From: Roridomyces roridus
Lineage: Eukaryota > Basidiomycota > Agaricomycetes > Agaricales > Mycenaceae
Assembly: GCA_029378245.1 (NCBI GenBank)
Contig: JARKIF010000007.1
Span: forward strand, 1-64,000
DNA length: 64,000 bases
Direction: 5' to 3'
Under the pieces are notes generated by a model that saw nothing but the letters and a program-made list of their open reading frames with translations, was not told the DNA's origin and did no database searches. Of the stretch, positions 12,131 through 20,869 are shown piece after piece (the stretch's first letter is position 1; each line of letters begins with the position of its first letter). The position numbers were made by a program, and so were the translations under genes.

Positions 12131-12568
12131 TGTAAGGGCAACTCTGCACACTGAGGATACGCGCTCAGCCTGGATAGAGGGGATCCGAAGTGTGAATAAA
12201 AGAAATACGAATACATCCTGCAACGCACCTGGATAGAGGGGATCCGAAGAGAAATCACTCTAAGGAACCCTCTGCCCAGGTACGGCCTATATACTTATCT
12301 AGATCGATCCTTATCCGACGGGAGCACATGGCGGGAGGCGGATCTTTGATGGATGCATATGGCGCGAGCGATGTCGCATGCAGTATCCCATCGTGATCGG
12401 AACAACGATGATCCGGGGAAGGGTGATGGACCGAGGCCGGTGGAAGAGGCGCGAGGGCGAAGGGGAGTGGAGACCGAGGGGGAGAGGTGAGGTCCGAGGT
12501 CCGACGGATCGGAGGCGTCGGAGGTACCGGAGGACCAGAGAGGGTGCGGAACGGGAGTTCCCCTTACA
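12131..12568 (-). repeat. 5' LTR (right-hand copy)
   Basis: Upstream LTR for minus-strand transcription. It differs from the left copy at three positions (two near 12319-12342 and one near 12537) and has the same TGTAAGGG/CCCTTACA termini. Confidence 0.95.
12261..12293 (-). promoter_or_regulatory. LTR TATA box and inferred transcript start
   Basis: Read on the minus strand, TATATA occupies 12293-12288, and 32 nt downstream (12261) begins AGAGTGATTTCT. That 12-mer is the exact complement of the primer-binding site beside the LTR, which supports 12261 as the transcript 5' end. Placement of the start is an inference from spacing and complementarity. Confidence 0.6.
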
Positions 12569-12573
12569 ATGAT

Positions 12574-14031
12574 GCAATTTTGATCAGCCAATCAGCAACT
12601 GAATAAAACGAGGATCGCCGTGCTTTCACTCGATAAGAGCCTTTTCAAGGTCATCCGGGCTCGGACCAACTTGCGATAACATCAGGGAGGCCGCCCGGAG
12701 TTGTCTGTTTAATTATGAGGGCGGTTTCGGGGGATACTAGTGAAATGCACTGTTTGAACCGGAAAGTTGAGTGGTTCCCAGTTGCATTTGGTGTTTGAGT
12801 ACTCTACTTTTATTGTGCAATCCCATAAATCTTATTTGTGCCTCCAACTTGGCTCCTATACCATTCAACCATCTTTTTCAATGCAGAGATTCCTTCTTAG
12901 CTTGTTCTATGCTCCGGGAGAACATAGTTCGACATACCTCCGCCATTTATACAAACCTCCAGAATGTGTGAAAATGCGGATCCTTGGCTCTACATTTGAC
13001 CCAAGATCTTGCAGGTGTTTTTGAATGCTGAGATTCAGTGTCATGAGCAAGTTCAAGAGCATCGGAAGTACCCCAAAGCTTGGAGTTTTTTTTTTGGTAA
13101 TAGGTGGGAAATGCATTCTCCCGAGTCAAGACATGGACCAGGAGGCGGTAACAGCCAAGGAATCATTCCTTTTTTGCCCAAAAGACGTGCAGGAACATAT
13201 CAGAGCTGAATCAACCATTTGCCGAACTTTGCTCCCGCCACCATCGCCACCTCCGCTCGCTTCATGTTTGCCACTTTCACTGAACCCATTTGCGACCCAT
13301 TGTGATTCTGTCAACAAACCCACAAGATGTGTACCGTGTACCTCTCTGGAATATGATTCTCTGAAATTTGAGGCTCTGCTCAGTACATCTGTCAGAGGTG
13401 TCGGAAGTGGCGGAGGTGCGTAGGCTGCTGCTCGGCCGGGCTCCATCTCTCAACCCGTCGCCGGGCTGCAGCTTATAATTACCTCGTTTGACATTTCCAC
13501 TCATTTACAACCCCACACATCGAGTGGAAATTCCTTCATCTGGTAACATATTAGGGTGCTATTTCCTGCTCAAACCGCCCTCCTGCGGTTGTTCCGTCTC
13601 CCGTGCCACAGTGCATGAATGATGACACGCTCCTCACAAGTATGCATGCACGGTGGATATCATAACCCCAGTTCCAGCTGCGAGCGGAGGCTGCGGAGGT
13701 CCCGCCGCCGCACATCAAAAACTATGTTCCATATGCCCTCCTGCCTTGTCCAATAGAGTGCTCAACCCACACCTAATTAATGAGTGCGCAGCGCTGCGTG
13801 CACAGCGACCACCCCAGTCCCGGCCTGCACACTACCCCCGCTCGCAGGTGAAGGTCCTAGTGCACGCCAAACGCGCGCTTGCCTCTTCTCACTGCCCATG
13901 AACCCATGCTTTTGCAAAATAGGTGCGCAACACGGCGCCCCGTGCCCGTAGGCCAGGCCTAGACGACGCCCCCGCCCCCGGCGGCGGTCCCTGCGGCTCC
14001 TAGCGGAGGCTCTGATGGCTGTTGGATGTGG
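12574..14031. other. Right arm of TIR element, no coding capacity seen
   Basis: No transposase-like or other known protein is visible in any frame. GCGGAGG/CCTCCGC words continue (near 12940, 13250, 13408, 13680, 14005 and 14070). Together with the left arm this makes an about 2.9-kb non-autonomous element. Confidence 0.5.
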
Positions 14032-14159
14032 CCCAAAATAGGCTCTGCGCCGTCGCCGCCATTACATACCTCCGCCAAGGACCTCTAAGGCCCCATCAAA
14101 ACAACATCTAATGGGACCATCGAGGTCCATTAGTCAGCAATCCGGAGGTCCACTAGGTG
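14032..14159 (-). repeat. Right terminal inverted repeat
   Basis: Partner of the left repeat. Its outer 81 bp match perfectly in inverted orientation and it abuts the 8-bp target duplication at 14160-14167. Confidence 0.9.
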
Positions 14160-14738
14160 GCGCGTCTGTGCGTACAGGTACTTTTCATCGCTGGTAGGAG
14201 GGTAGGGAAGTACGATTGCCGGAGCATCGGCACCAACGTCGACGATGTCGCTCCGGTGGGTGGGGGTGAATTTTGTGCGTCCGAATCGAGTGTACCACGG
14301 ACGCATTACTGCAGTCTTGGGATTCTTCTGCGAGGGTTCCTGGGGCACACTCGGGACGGCCGATTCCGCCGTATTCGATATGGAGATGAACACAATGGAG
14401 GGCGGGGACGGGGGGACGGTGGTGATTGTGGGAATGGAGACATTGTTGTTGGCAGCGAGAAACATATCCAAGTTGGGCGACGTCGGACTTGGACTCGGAG
14501 TCGGGCCATCCTCGTCCGCGTCAGGTGGAGGATGCGATTCCACTGGGGGCGGCGCGATTCTGGGACGATTCTTTGGACGAAGAGTTCCTCGCCGGGCTCG
14601 AGGGAGCGGAGTCAGGGGAACGGGTTTGACATTTCGTAAGTGACCCGCCGCGCAATCAGAATCGGGGGCGTATGAGCCAGTACTACTGCTTTGGGGTCGC
14701 GGTTCGACGTCTTCCACGAATCGAGACACGACGTCCAT
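14160..14738 (-). pseudogene. Glycosyltransferase family 2 gene, 5' portion (split by insertion)
   Basis: The start codon is at 14738 with a purine at -3. The first roughly 190 residues are proline- and serine-rich and probably cytosolic and disordered, ending in SDEKYLYAQTR. At that point the frame runs into the inverted repeat of the inserted element, where it reads a few foreign codons to a stop. In the ancestral gene YAQTR continues directly into RVPLYIFG at 5023 downward, the start of the first membrane helix. The intact reading frame on both sides and the perfect target duplication (14160-14167 equals 5024-5031) argue that the insertion is recent. Confidence 0.82.
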
Positions 14739-15299
14739 GACCAGGGGAAGGCGAAAGAAAAAGACGCCCCTCGAGAGAGAGGCTAGCCTTTAGTACCTTG
14801 GCTGGCTTTGAGGAGCACAGAATGTAAGAACCACCGATCTAGGGGTGCGCCAAAAAAAAGTCTCCACTCCGATCGACTGGTGGATTTAGAATATGGAGAC
14901 CTTTGGAGGTAGTGGATGGATAGACAGTAGCAGGCCGCGGCGTAGTGGGCTGAATGACCGGAGAGTGACACGACCACGGTGAAGCGCACTCCATCGGTGG
15001 GGTCGGGCAAGCGTCGAAAGTGAAACTTCTCGTTGACCTGTGGACCTGGGGAGTGCGATCGGTTTAGGGTCAAGGGACAGGGACCCGATGCGGTCGGGGT
15101 CCCTCATCGTGTATGAGCTCCGCAGGCTCCATGAGGATGATTCTGATACAGTCGGACTTGTACATGTCTCGAGACTCGTACGGTGGCCGTCCTGAGGATC
15201 AGGACAATTTGGATCAGTAGAGGCATGCAGCTCTGCGGGCAAGCATGCGTGTTCGAACGGACGGCGGACGAAAGCAGTTTTTTTGAGGATGGGAGCAAA
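14739..15299. other. Upstream region of the glycosyltransferase gene
   Basis: No supported gene. Minus-strand frames of 80-160 codons here have no recognisable domain and probably represent leader or promoter sequence of the glycosyltransferase gene that starts at 14738. Confidence 0.35.
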
Positions 15300-16040
15300 A
15301 GCGAGGCCGTTCCCACGATGTCCCATCCGCTTCTCTCTCTCATCCCCCATCAGTGTTCGCCCAAAGGGCAAAGCCCTATGAGCTCATGCAGAGGGCTATG
15401 AAAATTTTCGTGACATTTCAAAGCTCTCAGACACCGACGAGTCACGACAACCCGCCCCCTTTGTTGGCATCATTTCTACTCAAGCAGAAAGAGAAATTAG
15501 CTGTCTGGTTCTCGGCATTCAGAAAACTGCTCATCTCTGTGTTTCTGTCAATGTTCTGAGGCCGTAAATCTAATGTTCGAAAAAATGCGATTTTTTCTCA
15601 GAGGCCTTTGAGATGCCCTATGAGAAAAGCCCTTTGACCTTTGCAAGGCCTTTGAGCCTCCGGGACCCCAATTCAAAGCCCTCTGGGCGAACACTGTCCC
15701 CCATCCCCGGGCCGATTTGGATGCCGCCTCCCATGGTGTCTCGCATGCGCTCCTAGCGACATGCCACGTTTCCACCTCCCAAATCACCAGTCTGGAGACT
15801 GCATCTGGCTATGGCTCCCCCATCGACGCCCGCCGTTTCACATACTCCCACAGTCCGAAGTCGAGCCATCCTCCCACGTCCCGAATCCCGATGCCTGATC
15901 CTGCAGGAAACACGACGCGGCTCGCGCATCGCCTTTCGTCGAAAGGGACTTGCACTTGCAGACGGATATGCCAGCACAGCAGCCTTACTGCGGATTCGCC
16001 ACCGCCCTGCCGCGATTTCAAACTTTCACGTTTCTCCAGA
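15300..16040 (+). repeat. Diverged duplicate of 29112-29480 (interrupted by a MITE)
   Basis: Outside the small element at 15351-15696, this segment aligns with 29112-29480. Shared landmarks are CCACGATGTC, GCTTCTCTCTCTC, GCCTCCCATGG, TTTCCACCTC.CAAATCA, TCCCACGTCCCGA and GATTTCAAA.TCACGTT. No conserved reading frame is evident, so it is treated as duplicated non-coding or promoter DNA. A peroxidase-exon-like stretch follows at 16060-16115. Confidence 0.6.
15351..15696. mobile_element. 346-bp hAT-like non-autonomous element (MITE)
   Basis: The ends are inverted repeats beginning CAGTGTTCGCCCARAGGGC, the CAGTG-type start common in hAT elements. They are flanked by the 8-bp direct duplication TCCCCCAT at 15343-15350 and 15697-15704. 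The interior has repeated AAAGGGC/GCCCTTT and GGCCTTTGAG words and no coding frame. The paralogous segment at about 29140-29160 lacks the insertion and serves as an approximate empty site. Confidence 0.85.
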
Positions 16041-16059
16041 ACTCTGGGAATCAATGTGC

Positions 16060-16115
16060 CAGAATGATGGAGGACCAGGATTCAGGAAAACACGTTTATC
16101 GTCTCTACTGCGAGG
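16060..16115 (+). pseudogene. Possible heme-peroxidase exon relict
   Basis: The bases from the putative acceptor GTGCCAG onward resemble the third exon of the peroxidase gene at 37121-37180. Both contain GGATTCAGGA and ACACGTTTAT, and the deduced NDGGPGFRKT matches NAGDGFRNT. Only this short piece is recognisable, so it may be a fragment of a decayed paralogue. Chance similarity cannot be excluded. Confidence 0.35.
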
Positions 16116-18294
16116 TATGTGCGACGAATAACTTTATCCGCTGCGCTCGCTAACTGTCCGTGAAAGAGCACGACATGGCCAGAAATATCCTCCCAGCCAA
16201 TTCACAGCTGTACGTCCGCCTGAATCAACTCCACCGCCCTTGCCGACCTCGGCTCGATCAAACACTCGAATGGCGACGGCAAACTGAGTTGCATGGTGAG
16301 TTTTCCTGGTTGCCTCTCTCGCGGGTCAATAGCTCACCTGACGATTCCAGGCGTCTGATCCAAGTCAATCTCTCCGCCGTCTGGGTCGCGCGAGATATTG
16401 AATACAGCGAGAGTCGTGGCGACGATGAGCCAGACGCTCGTTTCTGCGAGAACTCGACCTGGGTACGTTATCAGTCAGGGAACAGGCGTATTTTTCGTGC
16501 TAGGTTGAATTCTTACCGGGACATATGCGTTTGAGGGTCCGTACTGGACAATATGTCACAAAATGCATGTGAGGATGCCAGTTTTGGCCAAATCTCGCCA
16601 AATCTCGCGAGATTTGGCTTGATGGCATCATTCTCGTCAGATCTGGCAAGATTTAGCCAGAACTCGCCAAATCTCATCAAAGTGGAGATTTATTTCCAAA
16701 TTCGAATTCAGATTTGGCCAAATCTCGGAGCCCGATATGCCCAGATCTGGAGGCCAAATTCGACTTTTGTATGTCCCATCAGACCAAAGCAATCAACGCC
16801 GCATGGTCAGGTGGAGCCGGCCTGTCGATCCATCAGTGATTGCTCGGCAGGGAATCACTGACAGTGCAAAGCTGCACTGACGGGTGCTCGGAAGGTTGAT
16901 ATGCCTACACCGGCTCATTTCACAGCATCGAATGATTCGGATTGTGTCCGGGTACTTACGAACTGAGAAAAACACCGACAAGTTACTTCAACATTGGCAA
17001 GTTATTGGTGCTTGTTTGGCATCTCTTTCTTTCAGAACACCATCATCCCGACTGGGCTACTCTTCCTCCTAGACTCTGTGCTACAATCCAACTTGTTCCA
17101 TTTTCACCATTCTCTCTAGTTGTTCGGTTGTCGGGAAACTCTCGAAATGCCAATATATAGCCATCGAGTACCCGGATCGCCACGGCCCTCTTTGAAGATT
17201 TCAGTGAATCTTATCTTTCGCGCCTTCCCTGGGTGATCTCTTGTGTCAACGGAAATTGCATGAACTCAGCCTTGAATGCGAAGAGATACTCTCCAAGCTC
17301 ACAGGTGCTGCTTACCCTGAAACTGAAGACCCTTGTATTATATGAAAATTTGGGTTACACCCCTTCGATCCAGTCCGAAGGGTATCGGTGTCAAAGCCCT
17401 GGTCGCCTTCTGATTCGTCGCTCTCATCTCCCCGTCGAAACTCCCCGACTCTTGGCTTCTCCGCCATATCAACAAACATATTTACAGCTTCGCCCACTTT
17501 ATTCTTTACTTGCTCATGCGGTGGGGTGGAATTTTCGCAGACTTAGCTTCCCCGCTCTGAAACATCTCTGTCGCAGTACACTCACGCTGCTTTAACTCTT
17601 GATTCTAATCTTGCACCACATCCATCGACAACGACCGACAACTCGATGGCTCCCCGCTCCCCGCCTCAAGTTTGGACACCGGAGCGTCATGCTCACTCTC
17701 CAATGGCTTGTAAGTATCCTGGTCACATGGCCGATTTTTGTGGACCCGGATGCCGCGTCAGGCGCACTTTCTATCTTTTGACACTCGCTTCCTCACGAAC
17801 ATGACATCCCGTCTATATCACACACTCTATGAATACCTCACTGCTCATGAAGCCTTGGTTCTTCCCGTACACCCGCGCTCGCGCCGTTGTTTCGTCCCCC
17901 GATTCCTCTTTCAATCTTGCTGGTGTGCTCTGTCGTCTACATTCCAGTCCACAGTTCCGCCTCCGTCTGTTCAAATCTCCGTCTGTTTTATCTCCGTCGC
18001 TACCAACCCGTCTATCCCGCCCCTGTTACATGCACCGCAATCGCCAGTTCCAAATTGCTTGCCAGCTCGTCCCGAGATGCTGTCCACTCGCAGCACACGC
18101 CGCTTCTGTCGAAATTCATAGTGCCTCTAGATCTCAATCTTAGCTCTTGCTCCATCGGAATAGCAGAGAACAACGGTTGCATGATCGCTAGGATACAATC
18201 AAGTTCCGTTTTCATAGGATTTGTTGCCATCCCGAAATCGAACTGATACTCCCCAGTACTTGAAGGCGCAATCCGAGCCACGATCCTCCCCATC
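16116..18294. other. Repeat-bearing region without a recognisable gene
   Basis: One convincing intron-like segment (16296-16350, GTGAGT ... CTGAC ... TTCCAG) suggests an old or unknown spliced gene, but the flanking codons match no family I know. Apart from the ATCTCGCCAAA repeat cluster at 16579-16760, the rest shows only short open frames. Confidence 0.3.
16579..16760. repeat. Cluster of GCGAGATTTGGC-type repeats
   Basis: About ten degenerate copies, in both orientations, of the word (C)GAGATYTGGC / GCCARATCTCG occur within 180 bp. A related cluster lies at 20680-20845. The density suggests a small transposable element with internal repeats, but its ends were not identified. Confidence 0.6.
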
Positions 18295-19600
18295 ATGTCT
18301 GCTCCTACTCTACCCACCGTCAACATACCCAAGTTGGGTGCTCTGCTCATCGGCGCACTTTTTGCCTCTGTGTGAGCGCCCACAATCTCAATTGCTTGCA
18401 CACCTCCTCGCCGCCAGCCTCTTGGGAATAACCGCTTTGCAGGCTGTCTTCTACTTCAAATATTATGGCCATGACCCCCTCCGGCTCAAACTAATGGTCT
18501 TGCTTCTTCCTCGATCCTCTCCGTGAGTGTTGATCCATATAGTAGGTCGCAGTTGTTTCGTATGTCATCGCCCCCAATCGAGAGTCATACTTCATTGTTC
18601 AATCGGCTCTTGAGGGTTCTGGCTACTATACACATTGGATTCATATGGCGAGCCCTCTGGTTCTACCTAATAGCAAACTATGGAAGAAGCGCAATGATCG
18701 AGAACGTTCCGTGGTAAGTATGTACAGGCCCATTCCAGTCTCTCACTTGTCGACCCGACAACTATGGGCAGGGAGATCCCGGTGCGTTCCCAGGCTATCG
18801 GACAGAACATCGCTGAAGTGGGTTTATTATGCTTTCAGGCTACGATAATTCAAAACGTGCGGTTCTTCTTATATGTATTACCCACTGCCCTTCCTCATAG
18901 GGCGCCTAGCTCTGTATCGGCGCCTTCAAAGATTGGTACGTGGGCAGATTTTCCAGTGCAATAGTACAACTTAAAAATGTTGACCGGTTATGAAGCTTTT
19001 TCGCGTATCGAATTTTCATTTTGAGCGAACGAGGTTGGTTTTTGACCGCTCCTGTCGTACGTGTCGGTTTAGTTACTCATTCTCCATCAAAAACCTTGCT
19101 AGGTCGTTCTTGTATTTCTCCATCCGGGTAAGACTGGGTTGTCGCTGTGAGTGCTGATGATTTCATTGTATCTCAGCTGTGGTACTAAGTATTTCACCTC
19201 ATTTACCTGCTATTATGGTGTTCTCAACTCAAGGCAGCCGCCAGTGTAAAATTGTAGGTTCAATCCAGTCTATCGTGACAGACATCAACTCAGAGTACGG
19301 GCCAGCTTTCAGCTCAAGAATTACACATCAATGCAAGAGTCCCACAGCGTGAGCGCTTCTGATTTCTGATTTTCCAGACGAGCTGAGGATTCGACAGTGG
19401 CTGGTTACACTTAGCCTGAGCGTCTCAGCGGTGCTTGATACCCTGACAACAAGTGAACTGGTGTACCTTTTACTTCGATATCGTGTCAAGAACGGACGGT
19501 GACCTGCAAACTGTCAAACAATGACATAGCTGACGCAACTCTTCGGTAGCCTCAACCGTGTCCTCGATAGTCTTGTGCTGTATGGCATGGAATCTGGTTC
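18295..19600 (+). pseudogene. DUF6534-family membrane protein gene, probably decayed
   Basis: The N-terminus MSAPTLPTVNIPKLGALLIG, a 46-bp intron (GTGAGC ... GCCAG) and then LLGITALQAVFYFKYYGHDPLRLK match the first helices of the agaricomycete multi-pass DUF6534 family. Farther on, IHIGFIWRALWFYLIANYG (about 18615-18690) and, near 19410-19600, LSVSAVLDTLTTSELVYLLL then LNRVLDSLVLYGMESG correspond to the family's middle helices and C-terminal signature. Between these islands the helices are poorly conserved and I could not build a continuous frame after 19600. It could be a fast-evolving gene, but a pseudogene is more likely. The function of the family is unknown. Its better-preserved relative is at 24386-26571. 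Confidence 0.55.
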
Positions 19601-20679
19601 GTGATCATCTGCCCTGGCCAGCCACTCGCAATATCCGAGTCCGACTCTTCTTGTAGGCTCCCTGACATTGTAATTGTTCTTTTTCTCCTTCCTGTCGACT
19701 CCTCTTGCTAAGAGCGCCTGATACGTACGGTAATATTATAGCTTTTGTTCCGTGGCAACATTACTATGCGTCTGTCTCATCTTCCTTCGAGTATCAATGG
19801 CAAAATTGAAAATTCACCAGTGGATACGGATGAAAGACAACCTAGTCTTCGTTGGCGTCTTTGTACTCATGGGCCAATGTATGTTTCTTCTTCATTGTCA
19901 TCATCACGGTTGATAATGGAGTTCCTCAAGTTCAACCTGCGAAATTGAGCATGAGATTGGAGCGTAGTAATAGAGATGTCCTACGCAGCGAGCAATACAT
20001 TGGCGTTGACTGTTCAATGTTGAGAGATAGGTAGGATGATGAGTTCCGAAGCCACTCATTGGTTTGGGGGACTCGTCAAGACAGAGACAATTCGGGCACG
20101 CTGCGATTTGCGGTATTTCCCTCTTCGAATTGCTTTTTACAATTCCTGACGGCGGCCAGGAGTTCCAAATCGGCTCACAGATGGAACGAAGTGTGCGTCT
20201 CCAAGAATGCGAGCCGGTTGCGTCGAAGTAATCCATGAATTTGAGACTATACGATACTAATAGTACATGTTCTTGCTCGTACATAAGGCTACGAGGAAGA
20301 AGTTGAACGACTCGAGCGCACAATTACCCAGAAGGGTGGTGAGAATATGAGTCCGTGAAGGGTGTTGTGCCACAGGGGAAACTAGACTTGAGCGACCAAT
20401 AAGATAAGTACCCTCAACAACTGATTGAACAATCCAGTCTTGATATCAACGCCGGGTTTGCGCCGAAGATGGGACCAAGGAGCCGGGCCTTTTCAGCTTG
20501 TACCTTTTAGACGGCAAAAGCAACATTCTCATGCCGACGGTTGCAGTCGAGTTTTACCATTCGGCCTGGCTGCTTCGGCATGATTGGCGCGGGACTAGGA
20601 TCACCGGCAAGATAAGATAAATCAAATACCTGCATCAAAGCCACATGCATCTTGGAGCGGTGAAAACATGTTAGCTACC
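19601..20679. other. Region without a recognisable gene
   Basis: Only short open frames are seen (for example 19904-20323 minus). None resembles a known family or has clear splice structure. Confidence 0.3.
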
Positions 20680-20845
20680 AAAACTGAAGAAATCTCACTG
20701 GATTCAGATTTGGCCGGATTTCAAGAATTGAGATGATGGGGCATCTGATGAGATATCGCCAGATCTGGCGGGATTTGATCAGAATTGGCAAGAACTGGTG
20801 AAATCTGGCGAGATCTGGCGAGATCTGGCGAGATCTGGGTGATTT
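20680..20845. repeat. Cluster of GGCGAGATCT repeats at the end of the P450 pseudogene
   Basis: Includes a perfect short tandem array of the decamer GGCGAGATCT (about 20797-20838) and several degenerate copies of the word found at 16579-16760. It begins within 35 bp of the last recognisable P450 codons, so it may be part of the insertion that removed the gene's 3' end. Confidence 0.6.
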
Positions 20846-20869
20846 AGACGCAAAAACCATGGTCTAGAT

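Larger units (their letters stand above)
6391..12568 (-). mobile_element. Complete Ty3/gypsy chromovirus (Tf1/sushi-like) LTR retrotransposon
   Basis: Two 438-bp LTRs (6391-6828 and 12131-12568) start TGTAAGGG and end CCCTTACA. The 5-bp target duplication ATGAT is at 6386-6390 and 12569-12573. I count three differences between the LTRs (about 99.3% identity), so insertion was recent. Internally, on the minus strand, lie gag and a long pol with protease, reverse transcriptase, RNase H, integrase and chromodomain, with no visible disabling mutation. The element sits inside the 9.1-kb TIR element, so its insertion is nested. The primer-binding and polypurine sites are both recognisable. Confidence 0.95.
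5032..14159. mobile_element. 9128-bp TIR DNA transposon (non-autonomous) with nested LTR element
   Basis: The ends are inverted repeats starting CACCTAGTGGACCTCCGG. The first 81 bp (5032-5112) match the right end perfectly; weaker similarity extends to about 129 bp (5160 and 14032). Flanking sequence is the direct duplication GCGCGTCT at 5024-5031 and 14160-14167. Removing the nested retrotransposon leaves about 2.9 kb with no transposase-like frame, so the element is non-autonomous. An 8-bp duplication is known for hAT, P and KDZ/Zisupton families; the terminal bases do not decide between them. GCGGAGG/CCTCCGC words are scattered through both arms. The insertion lies inside an exon of the glycosyltransferase gene. 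Confidence 0.88.

Noticed and set aside
10785..12236. A 483-codon plus-strand frame over gag
   Set aside because: It is antisense to a clear Gag with CCHC knuckle, Arg/Gly-biased, without any domain, and explained by high GC content.
5032..14159. The 9.1-kb insertion as a very long intron of the glycosyltransferase gene
   Set aside because: Its edges lack GT/AG at frame-restoring positions, while a perfect target duplication and inverted ends identify it as a transposon.
5032..14159. The outer element as a CACTA transposon because its ends begin CAC
   Set aside because: CACTA elements make 2-3 bp duplications; here the duplication is 8 bp and the termini are CACCTAGTGG, so the superfamily was left open.
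14886..15371. A 161-codon minus-strand frame upstream of the glycosyltransferase
   Set aside because: No family resemblance, crosses the MITE boundary, and overlaps other frames of equal length.
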